A stretch of DNA of 64,000 bases from Curtobacterium flaccumfaciens (GCF_013359815.1 NZ_JABMCF010000032.1:1-64000), one strand, 5' to 3'; shown: positions 51,496-61,390, numbered from the stretch's first letter. Notes: generated by a model from the sequence alone, not told the origin. Made by a program: numbers and translations.

Positions 51496-53364
51496 TCAGT
51501 CGCCCGCGGCGACGACGTCGAGGACCGCGCGCCCGTACCGCTCGAGCTTCGCCGCGCCGACGCCGGAGATCTCGCCGAGCTGGTCGACGTCGGCCGGTCG
51601 GACGGCGGAGATGCCCCGGAGCGTCGCGTCGTTGAACACCACGTACGCGGGGACGCCCTGCTCGCGGGCTTCGGCAGCACGCCAGGCACGCAGGGCCTCG
51701 AACAGGCCGACGGCTTCCTGCGGCATGTCGGTGACGACCGTCCGTCGACTGCTGCGTCCGGCCCGCGGAGCCTTGACCGGGTCGCGACGCATCCGCACCT
51801 GCACCTTGCCGGTCAGGACCTCGGCGCTCGTGGGACTGAGGACGACCGTGCCGAAGCCGTCGCCCGACACCGCCGCGTAGCCCTGGGCCAGCACCTGTCG
51901 TGCGACCGCGCGCCACTCGCCCTCGGACAGGTCCGCGCCGATGCCGAAGGTCGCCAGGGTGTCGTGCTGGAGTTCCTGCACGCGGGGCGACCGCTTGCCG
52001 ATCAGGATGTCGACGAGGTGCGAGACGCCGTACCGCTGGCGGCGCTCACGCTCGAGCCGCACGACGGTGGACAGCAGCTTCTGCGCGGGGACCGTGCCGT
52101 CCCACGACTCCGGCGGCGCGATGCACGTGTCGCAGTTGCCGCACGCCGTGCTCTCCTGCCCGAAGTACGCGAGCAGCCGAACCCGGCGGCACTCGATCGT
52201 CTCGCACAGGCTGAGCATGGCGTCGAGGTGGGCGCTGAGCTGCCGACGGTGTGCGGCGTCGCCCTCGGACTGGTCGATCATCCGCCGCTGCTGCACGACG
52301 TCGTTCAGGCCGTACGCGAGCCAGGCGGTGGCCGGCAGCCCGTCACGACCCGCACGGCCGGTCTCCTGGTAGTAGCCCTCGACCGACTTCGGCAGGTCGA
52401 GGTGCGCCACGAACCGGACGTCGGGCTTGTCGATCCCCATGCCGAACGCGATGGTCGCCACCATGACGACGCCGTCCTCGCGCAGGAACGTCGACTGGTT
52501 GCGGGCACGCACCCGGGCGTCGAGGCCCGCGTGGTACGGCAGGGCGTTGATCCCCTGCTCTGCCAGGGCGGACGCGGTGCGCTCGACGGAGTTGCGGGAC
52601 AGGCAGTACACGATGCCGGCGTCGCCGCTGTGCTCCGTGCGGATGAAGGTGAGCAGCTGCTGCAGCGCGCCGGTCTTCGGCTCGATGCGGTACTGGATGT
52701 TCGGCCGGTCGAAGTCGGCGACGAAGTGCGCGGCGTCGTCGAGTCCGAGTCGTGCGGAGATCTCGCGGTGGGTCTGCGGCGTCGCGGTGGCGGTCAGGGC
52801 GATGCGCGGCACCGTCGGCCACCGCTCGTGCAGAACGCTCAGCTCGAGGTAGTCGGGTCGGAAGTCGTGGCCCCACTGGGCGACGCAGTGTGCCTCGTCG
52901 ATGGCGAACAGCGAGACGCGCGCCCGGTCGAGGAGCGCACGGGTGGACTCGAGCCGCAGCCGCTCGGGCGCGAGGTAGAGCATGTCGACCTCGCCCTGCA
53001 CCACGGCACGCTCGACCCGGGACCGTTCGTCGGGGCCCTGCGTGGAGTTGAGGAACGCGGCGCGCACGCCGTTCGCGGCCAGGGCGTCGACCTGGTCCTG
53101 CATGAGGGCGATGAGCGGCGACACCACGACCCCGACGCCGTCGCGGACGAGCGATGGCACCTGGTAGCAGAGGGACTTGCCGCCACCGGTCGGCATGAGC
53201 ACCAGGGCGTCGCCACCGGCCACCACCTGGTCGATGATGGCCGCCTGCTCGCCGCGGAAGTCGTCGTAGCCCCACACACGGTGCAGCACGTCGAGCGCAG
53301 CGGCACGGGGTGCGGACACGGCAGCGGGAGCAGGCACGGCAGCGGACGCGGGCGTGGTGCTCAT
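51496..53364 (-). CDS. recQ: ATP-dependent DNA helicase RecQ
   Basis: 622 residues from ATG 53364. Helicase motifs: FRGEQAAIIDQ (motif 0), MPTGGGKSLCYQ (I), IDEAHCVAQWGHDFRPDY (II), LTATATPQT (III), then YHAGLD, FGMGIDKPDVRFVAH and QETGRAGRDG (VI). RQC zinc ligands are CRRVRLLAYFG with CGNCDTC; winged helix follows. The HRDC domain occupies the last 80 residues (FEALRAWRAAEAREQGVPAY). 3'-to-5' unwinding in recombination and repair. Stops 10 bp after the neighbouring CPBP gene's end on the same strand side. Confidence 0.96.
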   Translation of the reverse strand: MSTTPASAAVPAPAAVSAPRAAALDVLHRVWGYDDFRGEQAAIIDQVVAGGDALVLMPTGGGKSLCYQVPSLVRDGVGVVVSPLIALMQDQVDALAANGVRAAFLNSTQGPDERSRVERAVVQGEVDMLYLAPERLRLESTRALLDRARVSLFAIDEAHCVAQWGHDFRPDYLELSVLHERWPTVPRIALTATATPQTHREISARLGLDDAAHFVADFDRPNIQYRIEPKTGALQQLLTFIRTEHSGDAGIVYCLSRNSVERTASALAEQGINALPYHAGLDARVRARNQSTFLREDGVVMVATIAFGMGIDKPDVRFVAHLDLPKSVEGYYQETGRAGRDGLPATAWLAYGLNDVVQQRRMIDQSEGDAAHRRQLSAHLDAMLSLCETIECRRVRLLAYFGQESTACGNCDTCIAPPESWDGTVPAQKLLSTVVRLERERRQRYGVSHLVDILIGKRSPRVQELQHDTLATFGIGADLSEGEWRAVARQVLAQGYAAVSGDGFGTVVLSPTSAEVLTGKVQVRMRRDPVKAPRAGRSSRRTVVTDMPQEAVGLFEALRAWRAAEAREQGVPAYVVFNDATLRGISAVRPADVDQLGEISGVGAAKLERYGRAVLDVVAAGD

Positions 53365-53373
53365 GTGACGAGC

Positions 53374-54522
53374 CTACGGGCGACCGGCGACACCCACCGC
53401 ACTGTCCACAGCACCGTCCGTGCCGGAGCCGGCACGGTGGTCGGAACCGGCCACGTCGTCGGCGCGGGCCGGCGTGGTCGCCCAGCCCGTGCCTCCCGGC
53501 CGGGTCCAGCGGACGCCGCCCGCCCAGGCCGGGGTCACACCGCGGAACCGGGGGGCCTCGTGGCCGGCGAACCGGCGGTCCAGCCCCCGCCACCACGCCA
53601 GGAACTCGACCATGCCCCAGAACGCGAGCGACGTGACGAGGGTGACGAGCGTCCCCTGCCACGTGCCGTTCGCGTCCGACGAGGTCAGGTCGATCCCGGA
53701 CCAGCCGGGCGCCTGCAGCACGAAGATCATGATGTTGTTGAACGCGTGCTGCAGGACCGTGGCCTCGAGCCCGCCGGTCCGGAGGACGATGATCGCCGCG
53801 ATCAGACCGAACGAGCCGACGTCGAGGATGCCCCAGACGTTGTAGCCGTTCGGGATGTGCAGCACCGCGAAGACGACCGTCGAGACCGCCACGGCGATGA
53901 TCGTGCCGACGCGACGCGGGATCCACGACGCGACGGTCTGCATGAGGAAGCCGCGGAAGATGTACTCCTCGGCGGCGCCCTGGAACGGGACGAGCAGGAC
54001 GACGAGGACGATCGTCAGGGTGAGGGTGCCGAGGGAGACCGTCGACTGGCCGATCGCGTCGTGGTTCCAGGCGAAGCCGCCGTCGGTCGTGATCATCCCG
54101 CCGTCCCAGAACAGGCCGGTCTGCCAGACGAACATGAACGCCGCGATGACGAGCGTCGGCAGCAGGCACCAGGCAGTCCAGGCCCACCGGACCCGGAACC
54201 GCGTCGATGACAGGATGCCGGCCGGTCCGATCCGCGCGATCTTGACGGCGAGCAGGATGCCCGGCAGCAGGACCACGAGCGAGACGAGCGACATCGAGAG
54301 CACGACCGGGTCGGTGGGGTCGAGCGCACCGCTCGCCAGGTCGTTCTGCAACTGGATCAGACCGTCGGCGCCCTGTGCGCGGAGGATCGGCACGAAGTAC
54401 GCGACCGCGATGACGATCTGCGACACGAGGTACCACCCCGCCAGGAACGCGAGGGCGACGAGCGGCCGCCACCACCTCCACCGTCCGTCGATCCGGGGCA
54501 GGCGCTGGTAGGGAACACTCAC
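53374..54522 (-). CDS. CPBP-family intramembrane metalloprotease
   Basis: 382 residues from GTG 54522 with eight or so helices. The Abi/CPBP catalytic motifs are AAEEYIFRGFLMQ (EExxxR), FAVLHIPNGYN (H) and ATVLQHAFNNIMIF (HxxxN). CPBP proteins are CAAX-protease-like and include bacteriocin-immunity and membrane-protein processing enzymes. The C-terminal 70 residues are an Arg/Gly/Pro-rich cytoplasmic tail. Divergent from the EamA gene. Confidence 0.9.
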   Translation of the reverse strand: MSVPYQRLPRIDGRWRWWRPLVALAFLAGWYLVSQIVIAVAYFVPILRAQGADGLIQLQNDLASGALDPTDPVVLSMSLVSLVVLLPGILLAVKIARIGPAGILSSTRFRVRWAWTAWCLLPTLVIAAFMFVWQTGLFWDGGMITTDGGFAWNHDAIGQSTVSLGTLTLTIVLVVLLVPFQGAAEEYIFRGFLMQTVASWIPRRVGTIIAVAVSTVVFAVLHIPNGYNVWGILDVGSFGLIAAIIVLRTGGLEATVLQHAFNNIMIFVLQAPGWSGIDLTSSDANGTWQGTLVTLVTSLAFWGMVEFLAWWRGLDRRFAGHEAPRFRGVTPAWAGGVRWTRPGGTGWATTPARADDVAGSDHRAGSGTDGAVDSAVGVAGRP

Positions 54523-54549
54523 GCACCGCAGGGTACCGGGCCGGGCAGG

Positions 54550-55482
54550 ATGGGAGCCGTGCTCACCGTCCTGTTCGGCCTGTCCGGCGCGATCGTCTAC
54601 GGGTTCGCCGACTTCCTGGGCGGACTCGCCTCGCGCCGGGTCCGACCGGTCGTCGTCACGGCGGTGGCCGCCGCGATCGGGATCCTGCCGCTGCTCGTCG
54701 GACTGGTGGTCCTCGGCGGCGTGTTCTCGTGGCCGGCCGCGGTCTGGGGTGCAGTGGCCGGGCTCTCCGGCGGTGTCGGGGTGCTGCTGCTCTACGCCGC
54801 ACTCGCGATCGGACCGATGAGCGTGCTCTCCCCCGTCACCGCCGTCTTCGCGGCCGTCGTGCCGGTGCTCGTCGCGGTGTTCCGCGGCACGGTGCTGTCA
54901 CCCGTGGCGACCGTCGCGCTCGTGGTTGCGGTCGTCGCGGTGGTCCTGGTCGCGGTGGTCCGGGACGCCTCGGGCGCGCGGCTCACCGCCCGGGGCGTGC
55001 TCGCCGCCGCCGTCGCCGGGTGCGGCTTCGGCGGGATCGTGCTGGCCTACGACATGACGCCGTCCGACTCGGGCATCGCGCCCCTCGTGGTCGCGCGGGT
55101 GCTGCAGGCGGTGCTGCTGGGTGCGGCGGCGATCGTCGTCGTGCTCCGGACGGGAGGCCCGGTGTCCGCCCCGACGTCGGCCCGCCCCGACCGGGCTGCC
55201 GCCGTCCGCGAGCCTCGGCCGGGTGGCGCATGGGGTCCGCGGCTGCTGGTCACCGTCGCCGTGTGCGGCGTCTTCGACGCGATGGCGAACGTGTTCATCC
55301 AGGCGGGGCTGCACAGCAGCGACGACCCGGCGACCCTGCCCGTCGTGAGTGTGCTCAACGCGCTTTACCCGATCGGCACGGTGGTGCTGGCCGGGGTGGT
55401 GCTGCGGGAGCGGTTGACGGCGCAGCAGTGGATCGGCATCGTGCTGGCGTTCGTCGCGTCGGTGGCGCTGGCGTTGGCGTAG
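54550..55482 (+). CDS. EamA/DMT-family transporter
   Basis: 310 residues with ten helices in two EamA repeats, for example IVYGFADFLGGLASRRVRPV in the first and VVSVLNALYPIGTVVLAGVV with RERLTAQQWIGIVLAFVASV at the end of the second. The loop between the repeats holds a half copy of family A repeat (about 55147-55165), encoding RTGGPVSAPTSARPD. Exports or imports small metabolites; substrate not predictable. ATG 54550; a GTG at 54559 is possible. Confidence 0.88.
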   Translation: MGAVLTVLFGLSGAIVYGFADFLGGLASRRVRPVVVTAVAAAIGILPLLVGLVVLGGVFSWPAAVWGAVAGLSGGVGVLLLYAALAIGPMSVLSPVTAVFAAVVPVLVAVFRGTVLSPVATVALVVAVVAVVLVAVVRDASGARLTARGVLAAAVAGCGFGGIVLAYDMTPSDSGIAPLVVARVLQAVLLGAAAIVVVLRTGGPVSAPTSARPDRAAAVREPRPGGAWGPRLLVTVAVCGVFDAMANVFIQAGLHSSDDPATLPVVSVLNALYPIGTVVLAGVVLRERLTAQQWIGIVLAFVASVALALA

Positions 55483-55558
55483 GGCGCGGGTCGCGGCGGG
55501 CCGGGCGAGGTCGGGCGGGGCCGGGCGGGGCCGGGCACGGTGCCGATTCGTTCGATCC

Positions 55559-55620
55559 GTGCGAGGTTGACCGCCCGGTGCGGACTTGCAGCACCGCACC
55601 GAGCCGCCAACGCCGCACCG
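55559..55620. repeat. Dispersed palindrome, family B (copy 2)
   Basis: GTGCGAGGTTGACCGCCCGG (55559-55578) repeats the left half of the element at 23802 with two differences. A partial inverse with CACCG arms follows. It lies between convergent genes. Confidence 0.6.
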
Positions 55621-55657
55621 GATGAGCGAACCCGCACGGTGCGACGGGCGGGCGCGG

Positions 55658-56137
55658 TCAGGCGTCGGGGATGAGGCGCTTGCCGAGCGAGACCGTGCGG
55701 TCGTCGGTGTAGCCGAGGGACGCGTAGAACCCGAGCACCTGCTCGTTCCCCGCACGCACCTGCAGGTTGAGCTTCGGGCAGCCGAGGTCGGTCAGGAGCC
55801 GCTCGAACTCGGCCATCAGGGTGCGACCGAGGCCGGAGCCCTGCAGGTCCGGGCGCACGGCGAGGTAGTTCACCCAGCCGCGGTGCCCGTCGTAGCCGGC
55901 CATGCCCGCGGCGACGACGCCGGCGTCGGCGGTGTCGGTGTCGTCGGTACCGGTGTCGTCGGTACCGGTGTCGTCGGCCTGGGGCTCGGCGACCAGGAAG
56001 AGCTCGGGCTGGACGGTCAGCTTGCGGGCGATGTCACGTCGGGGGTCGTTCCAGGGTCGGACGAGGCCGCACGATTCCCACAGGGCGACGACCGCGTCGG
56101 TGTCCTCGGTGCGGAAGGGGCGGATCCGGTACTCCAT
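55658..56137 (-). CDS. GNAT acetyltransferase, YpeA-like, with variable linker
   Basis: 159 residues. YpeA landmarks are IRPFRTEDTDAVVALWESCG, VRPWNDPRRDIARKL, and motif A LAVRPDLQGSGLGRTLMAEF; the end GFYASLGYTDDRTVSLGKRL is also typical. Between PELFLVAE and AAGMAGYDGHRGW lies an insertion of DDTGT repeats encoded by 15-bp tandem units (55937-55978). The repeat is absent from ordinary members and lies in a surface loop. Confidence 0.88.
   Translation of the reverse strand: MEYRIRPFRTEDTDAVVALWESCGLVRPWNDPRRDIARKLTVQPELFLVAEPQADDTGTDDTGTDDTDTADAGVVAAGMAGYDGHRGWVNYLAVRPDLQGSGLGRTLMAEFERLLTDLGCPKLNLQVRAGNEQVLGFYASLGYTDDRTVSLGKRLIPDA
55937..55978. repeat. 15-bp tandem repeat in a GNAT gene
   Basis: Unit GGTGTCGTCGGTACC, two full copies (55937-55951, 55952-55966) and most of a third (to 55978). 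In frame, encoding Asp/Thr/Gly repeats. Confidence 0.75.
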
Positions 56138-56231
56138 GCCCCCACGTTAACGGGGGTGGGGAGAACGTCGTCACCGGCCTGTCGCCGTGATCTGATAGAC
56201 CTGTCCGACCACCCAGCCGATCAGGAGCCCC

Positions 56232-57041
56232 GTGACCGCACACGACACCCTCCCGTCGCGCCGCAGCGCACGGGACGACGAAGCCGGTTCGCGGTCCCGG
56301 CGTTCCCCGCGCAGACGGCAGACGGTCGGCGGCGCGATCGTGTCGCTCGTCGCCGAGTTGCTCATCATCGCGGGCGCCGGCACCGGCCTGTACGTCGTGT
56401 GGACGGCGTGGTGGACCGACGTGGTCGCCGTGAACGAGCAGACGAAACTCGTGCAGGGCCTCGACCAGGTCAAGACCCCGAAGGTCGAGGGCACCGAGCA
56501 CCGCGGCACCGCACCCGTGCTGGACGAACCGCCGGGGTTGTCGGACGTGTTCGGCACGATGCAGATCCCCCGGTTCGGCAAGGACTACAACCGGCCGATC
56601 GGCGAGGGCACGGATCGTGAGAAGGTCCTCAACACGATCGGGCTCGGCCACTACCAGGACACCGCGATGCCCGGCGCCCCCGGCAACTTCGCCGTTGCCG
56701 GACACCGGGTCACCTACGGCAAGCCCCTCAACCAGATCGCGGAGCTCAAGAAGGGCGACTCGGTCGTGGTCCGGGTCACCGACGCGAAGACGAAGTTCGA
56801 CGTCTGGTACGTCTACAAGGTCACCGACAGCCAGATCGTCACGCCCGACAAGATCGAGACGATCGCGCCGGTGCCGAACAAGCCCGGCGTGGAACCGACC
56901 CCCCAGGACCGCTGGCTCACGCTGACCGCCTGCCACCCGATGTGGTCCGCGGCGGAGCGGTTCGTGACGCACGCGAAGCTCGACTACTGGATGCCCGCGT
57001 CCGAGGGCACCCCGAAGGAACTCTCGGAGACCGCCAAGTGA
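56232..57041 (+). CDS. Class E sortase
   Basis: 269 residues from GTG 56232 with AGGAG upstream. A basic N-terminus, one membrane helix (IVSLVAELLIIAGAGTGLYV), then the sortase barrel: FAVAGHRVTYG (catalytic His), LTLTACHPMWSAAERFV (catalytic Cys and Arg). Class E enzymes of actinobacteria join LAXTG-type proteins to the wall. It overlaps the small membrane gene downstream by GTGA. Confidence 0.93.
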   Translation: MTAHDTLPSRRSARDDEAGSRSRRSPRRRQTVGGAIVSLVAELLIIAGAGTGLYVVWTAWWTDVVAVNEQTKLVQGLDQVKTPKVEGTEHRGTAPVLDEPPGLSDVFGTMQIPRFGKDYNRPIGEGTDREKVLNTIGLGHYQDTAMPGAPGNFAVAGHRVTYGKPLNQIAELKKGDSVVVRVTDAKTKFDVWYVYKVTDSQIVTPDKIETIAPVPNKPGVEPTPQDRWLTLTACHPMWSAAERFVTHAKLDYWMPASEGTPKELSETAK

Positions 57042-57214
57042 TCTTCCCCCTGGTCTGGCGGCTGCTGCCCGGCCCCACCGCCCTGAAGGTGCTCGAGCTG
57101 CTCGTGCTCCTCGTCGCCATCGTGTTCGTGCTGTTCCAGTGGGTGTTCCCGTGGATCGCCGCGGACATCCTGCCGCCGCCGGACGGCACGGTGGAGTCGA
57201 CGCCGACCCCGTAG
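57038..57214 (+). CDS. Small membrane protein coupled to the sortase gene, 58 aa
   Basis: GTG 57038 overlaps the sortase stop as GTGA. One long hydrophobic helix (LKVLELLVLLVAIVFVLFQW) precedes a short acidic Pro/Thr tail. This type of tiny protein commonly follows class E sortase genes. Function unknown. Confidence 0.75.
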   Translation: MIFPLVWRLLPGPTALKVLELLVLLVAIVFVLFQWVFPWIAADILPPPDGTVESTPTP

Positions 57215-57236
57215 CGTCCGGTCCGGTCTGGTCTGG

Positions 57237-60227
57237 TCAGACCGTGGTCGTCACCTGCGACCCGCCGGCCGGGGTGCGTCGCACGGCGATCCGCTCGGGG
57301 ATCCGCTGCTTGAGTTCCTCGACGTGGCTGACGATCCCGACCTGTCGCCCGCCCGCGGTCAGTCGCGACAGCTGCCCGATGACGTCGTCGAGGGTCTCGG
57401 GGTCGAGCGTGCCGAACCCCTCGTCGACGAACAGGGTGCCGAGCGAGACCCCGCCGGCCTCGGCCTGCACGACGTCGGCCAGCCCGAGCGCCAGGCACAG
57501 CGACACGGTGAACGTCTCGCCGCCGGACAGGCTGCGGGGATCGCGGACGGTGTCGGTCGTGTGGTCGTGCACGGCGAGGGCGAGCCCCGTCCGTCGCGCC
57601 CGTGACCCGGATTCCCGTTCGTCGGAGGTCTCGAGGGTGAACCGCCCGGCGAGCATGCCGCGCAACCGGTCGTTCGCCGCCGCCACGACGTCCTCGAAGC
57701 GACGCATGAGCACGTAGGTGCCGAGCGTGATGCCGGTCGGGTTGACCGATGCCACCCCGTTCGCGACGTCGGCGAGCCGGACGACCGCGCGGCTGCGGGC
57801 CGAGGTCTCCTGTCGCGCACGGACGGTGCGGTCGACCTCGGTCGCACACCGCTCGACGGCCTCGGCGCGGTGGGCAGCGGTCACCGCGAGCCGGGTGGCC
57901 TCGTCGAGCTCGGCCGTTCCGCGGACCCGTTCGGCCTGGGCCGCCGGCACGTCGAGCTGCTCCGGATCGTCGTCGGCAGCCTGCACCACCGCGGGGTCGT
58001 CGAGCCCTGCCCGCACGACGGCGCGTTCGGCCTCGGCGGCGCTGATGCTGCTGCGGAAGTGTGCGACGGTGTCGGGGTCGAGCAGGCCGGCTCGTGCGGC
58101 GTCGACGTCGGGGAACCCCTGCTCGTCGAGGACCCGGGCGACCTCGGCGCTGCGCTCGTCGCGGGCGCGGGCTGCGGCGGCCGCGCGGTCGTCGGCCTCG
58201 GCGACGGCGCGGAGCACCGTCAGCCGTCCGTCGAGTTCGTCGACCACGGCCCGGAACGACACCGGCGAGCTGCCGTCGTCGCTGTCGAGCAGTGCTGCGA
58301 GCCGGACGATTGCCTCGTGCACGGATCGCAGGTCGGCCTCGAGCCGCTCGGCATCGGAGGCCGCGGTCGACGCGAGCACCGTGCGCCGGGCATCGAGGTC
58401 GTTCCGTTCGCGCTCGAGCGCCCGCGTCGCGGTGTCGTGCGCCGTCCGCTCGCGCTCGTGCTCCAGCACCAGCGCCGCCGCGTCGTGCGCCGCTCGGACC
58501 CGCTCGTCGGCGGCCACCGCCATGGCGTCGAGGGCGACCGTGTCGACGGTGCCGACGACGTCGGTCAGCCGGAGGTGCTCGGCGCGCTCGACGGCCAGGT
58601 CGGCCGCGGCGTCGGCGAGCTGCTGGTCGGCCGTACGCGTGGCGTCGCCCGCTGACTCCACCGCCTGGATCGTCGGGTGGTCGTCCTGTGGCGCGGCCAC
58701 CGACGGGTGCGCCGTCGATCCGCACACCGGGCAGGGGTCGCCGGGGGTCAGCGCGGCACCGAGCTCTCCGGCGAGTCCGGCGATCCGCCGCTCGCGCAGG
58801 GAGCGTTCGGCGTCGAGCGCCTCGGTGGCCCGACGGCGGGCATCGGCCACGATGCGTTCGGCACCGGCGACCCGCTGTTCGGCGCGGTCGCGGGCGGCCA
58901 GGTCGGCGCGGAGCGACTGCACCCGGGTGACCTCGTGCGCGGCGGCGTCGGCGCCGGCAGCGGTCGTCGAGGCAGTCCGGGCGGCCTCGACGATCCGGGC
59001 TCGTTCCGTCGGCCGGGCCTCGAGCGCGGTGTCGAGGGCGGCGAGGTCGTCGGTGAGGCGCGATGCGGTCGCAGTGGCCCCGGCGATGGCGGTGCGCCTG
59101 GTGTCTGCCTCGGCCTCGACCGCGACGAGGTGCCGGACGTCGGACAGGGCGTCGGTCAGCGAGTCGCGGCGCCGGGCGACCTGCTGTGCGTCGACGGCGC
59201 CGAGTGCGTGCTGCTCGCGCAACCGGGCGGCTGCCGCGGCGGTGTCGTCCGCCCGGACGGTTGCGGCGTCGAGGCCGTCGGCCACCGCGGCGACCCGGGC
59301 GGCGCGCTCGGCCGTCGCGACCGCGGCCCGTGCCTGCTCGATCGCCGGGGCGTCGTCGTCGAGGAGCGCCTGCCGCCGCAGCAGCGCCGCTCGCCGTTCG
59401 AGGGCGGCCGCACGGGCCGTCACCGATCGTTCGTGTTCGGTCGCCGCCGTCGCAGCGGCAGCCGCAGCCGTCCGGGCCGCCCCGGCGGCGTCGGCCGTCG
59501 CGCGGAGGGACGCCACCGTGCCGGGGACGACGGACTCGTCGGCGTCGGCGAGGTCGGCCGCCTGCGCGAACCGGGCCAGGGCCTCGCGGACGCGGTCGTC
59601 GGCCCCCTCGACCTCGGCCTGCACGGCCCGGCGGCGAGCGGCGAGCTCGTCGGCGGTGCGGTCGTAGACCTGGGTGCCGAACAGCGACTGCAGGAGCTTC
59701 CGGCGGTCTTCCCCCGGGGAGCGGAGGAACCGTGCGAACTCGCCCTGCGGCAGCACCACGGTCTGCAGGAACTGCGCGCGGTCGAGCCCGACGATCCGGG
59801 CGATCTCGACCCCGACCTCGGGGATGCGGGACGACATGGGTTCGCCGGCGACGTCGGTCGGCGCGGCGAGCCGGAACAGCTGCACCGACGCCTGCTGCTT
59901 CACCGTGCCGGTCCCCCGCTGCTTCGGGCGGTCGTACTGCGGGGTGCGACGGACCCGGTACGTGCCAGCACCGGTCTCGAACACGAGCTCGACGAACGGC
60001 TCGACCGCGGGGTCGGCGTGCTGGCTGTGCAGCCGGTCGGAGCTGGCGTCGGAACCGGCGAGTCCGCCGTACAGGGCGAACACGACGGCGTCGATGATCG
60101 TCGACTTGCCGGAACCGGTCGGCCCCTCGAGCAGGAAGACCCCGGACGCGGCCAGCGCCGCGAAGTCGATGGTCACGAGGTCGGGGTAGGGCCCGATGGC
60201 GCGCAGTTCGAGTCGGTGCAGGTACAT
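57237..60227 (-). CDS. sbcC: Exonuclease SbcC, SMC-like ATPase
   Basis: 996 residues. Walker A GPTGSGKST (35-43) at the N-terminus, long coiled coils on both sides of a zinc hook GDPCPVCGSTAHPS (about residue 498), and C-terminal signature SLSGGETFTVSLCLALGLADV with Walker B LFVDEGFGTLDPE. With SbcD it forms an ATP-driven nuclease that opens hairpins and DNA ends. Starts by TGATG overlap with sbcD. Confidence 0.96.
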   Translation of the reverse strand: MYLHRLELRAIGPYPDLVTIDFAALAASGVFLLEGPTGSGKSTIIDAVVFALYGGLAGSDASSDRLHSQHADPAVEPFVELVFETGAGTYRVRRTPQYDRPKQRGTGTVKQQASVQLFRLAAPTDVAGEPMSSRIPEVGVEIARIVGLDRAQFLQTVVLPQGEFARFLRSPGEDRRKLLQSLFGTQVYDRTADELAARRRAVQAEVEGADDRVREALARFAQAADLADADESVVPGTVASLRATADAAGAARTAAAAAATAATEHERSVTARAAALERRAALLRRQALLDDDAPAIEQARAAVATAERAARVAAVADGLDAATVRADDTAAAAARLREQHALGAVDAQQVARRRDSLTDALSDVRHLVAVEAEADTRRTAIAGATATASRLTDDLAALDTALEARPTERARIVEAARTASTTAAGADAAAHEVTRVQSLRADLAARDRAEQRVAGAERIVADARRRATEALDAERSLRERRIAGLAGELGAALTPGDPCPVCGSTAHPSVAAPQDDHPTIQAVESAGDATRTADQQLADAAADLAVERAEHLRLTDVVGTVDTVALDAMAVAADERVRAAHDAAALVLEHERERTAHDTATRALERERNDLDARRTVLASTAASDAERLEADLRSVHEAIVRLAALLDSDDGSSPVSFRAVVDELDGRLTVLRAVAEADDRAAAAARARDERSAEVARVLDEQGFPDVDAARAGLLDPDTVAHFRSSISAAEAERAVVRAGLDDPAVVQAADDDPEQLDVPAAQAERVRGTAELDEATRLAVTAAHRAEAVERCATEVDRTVRARQETSARSRAVVRLADVANGVASVNPTGITLGTYVLMRRFEDVVAAANDRLRGMLAGRFTLETSDERESGSRARRTGLALAVHDHTTDTVRDPRSLSGGETFTVSLCLALGLADVVQAEAGGVSLGTLFVDEGFGTLDPETLDDVIGQLSRLTAGGRQVGIVSHVEELKQRIPERIAVRRTPAGGSQVTTTV

Positions 60228-61390
60228 CAGCGGTCCCCCTCGCGCTGCAGGGCGAGCGCCGCGGCCTCGTACGCCTCGGTGAGGACCGCCCGTTCGTCGT
60301 CGTCGGGCAGCCCGCCGGTGGCGAAGGCCACGAAGTCGCCGGCGACCTCGACCGGGTCAGACGTCGCGGTGACGGCCCGCGCGGCGGTGGCGGCCGGCCG
60401 GTCCGCCGGTTCGTGCGTGATCGCCAGGGCGTGCGGGAAGTGGTCCTTCACGCGGGCGTACATGCGTTCGGGGTGCACGGTGTCGGTCACCGCGACCCGC
60501 ACCCAGGCGTCGGCGTCGGCCCGGAACTCGCCGGACTCGATGGCGTCGATGCTGCCCCGCACGTCGACGAGCCGCCGCGGTACCGGGGTCGGCACGAGCT
60601 CGACGGTGACGGCACCGGCCGCGTCGAGGTCGGCGATGGTCACGGACTTCCGCTGGTGCCGCTCGCCGAACGAGAACGCCAGCGGCGACCCGGCGTACCG
60701 GATCCGGTCGCCCTCGCCGACGCGCTGCGGGCCGTGCAGGTGCCCGAGGGCGACGTAGTCGAACCCGTCGAACACCGACTCGGCCACACGGTCGACCCCG
60801 CCGACGCGGATGTCCTGCTCGCTGTCGCTCGGGTCAGCGCCCCCGACGAAGGCGTGCGCGACGACGACGCTGCGGGTGTCGGCCCGCGTCGCGAGGTCGG
60901 CGCGGATCCGTTCGGTGGCGGCGTGCACGACGGCGTGGTGTGAGCGGGCGAGGGGTTCGTCGGGGACCGCCGCCAGGGCGTACCGCGTGAGGTCGGGGTG
61001 CAGGTACGGGATGCCGTACACGGCCACCGGGCCGTCGTCGTCGGGCACGAGCACCGGATCGGCCACGTGGGCCGGCTCGGCGAGGATGCGCACGCGCTGC
61101 CCCATCACGCCGGCCCCGAAGCCGAGCCGCGCGGCGGAGTCGTGGTTGCCCGGGGTGAGCACCACCGTGGTGGTCTCGGCGAGCCGCTCGAGCACGCGCG
61201 AGAGCATGCGGACGGCGTCGACGGGCGGGATCGCACGGTCGTAGACGTCGCCCGCGATGACGACGAGGTCGACCGCGCGCTCGCGGGCGAGGTCGACGAG
61301 CCAGTCGGTGAACGCGGCCTGGTGCTCGAGCAGGTCGGCACCCAGCAGTGTGCGGCCGAGGTGCCAGTCGCCGGTGTGCAGGATGCGCAT
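60227..61390 (-). CDS. sbcD: Exonuclease SbcD, Mre11-type nuclease
   Basis: 387 residues from ATG 61390. Phosphoesterase motifs: ILHTGDWHLG (I), VVIAGDVYDR (II), LTPGNHDSAAR (III), VVAHAFVGG and YVALGHLHGPQ (IV, V). Metal-dependent nuclease partner of SbcC. Stop overlaps the sbcC start, so subunits are made together. Confidence 0.96.
   Translation of the reverse strand: MRILHTGDWHLGRTLLGADLLEHQAAFTDWLVDLARERAVDLVVIAGDVYDRAIPPVDAVRMLSRVLERLAETTTVVLTPGNHDSAARLGFGAGVMGQRVRILAEPAHVADPVLVPDDDGPVAVYGIPYLHPDLTRYALAAVPDEPLARSHHAVVHAATERIRADLATRADTRSVVVAHAFVGGADPSDSEQDIRVGGVDRVAESVFDGFDYVALGHLHGPQRVGEGDRIRYAGSPLAFSFGERHQRKSVTIADLDAAGAVTVELVPTPVPRRLVDVRGSIDAIESGEFRADADAWVRVAVTDTVHPERMYARVKDHFPHALAITHEPADRPAATAARAVTATSDPVEVAGDFVAFATGGLPDDDERAVLTEAYEAAALALQREGDR

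Noticed and set aside
57718..59667. Plus-strand Ser/Ala/Arg-rich frame opposite sbcC
   Set aside because: Product is repetitive Ser/Arg/Ala, a typical antisense artefact of coiled-coil codons.
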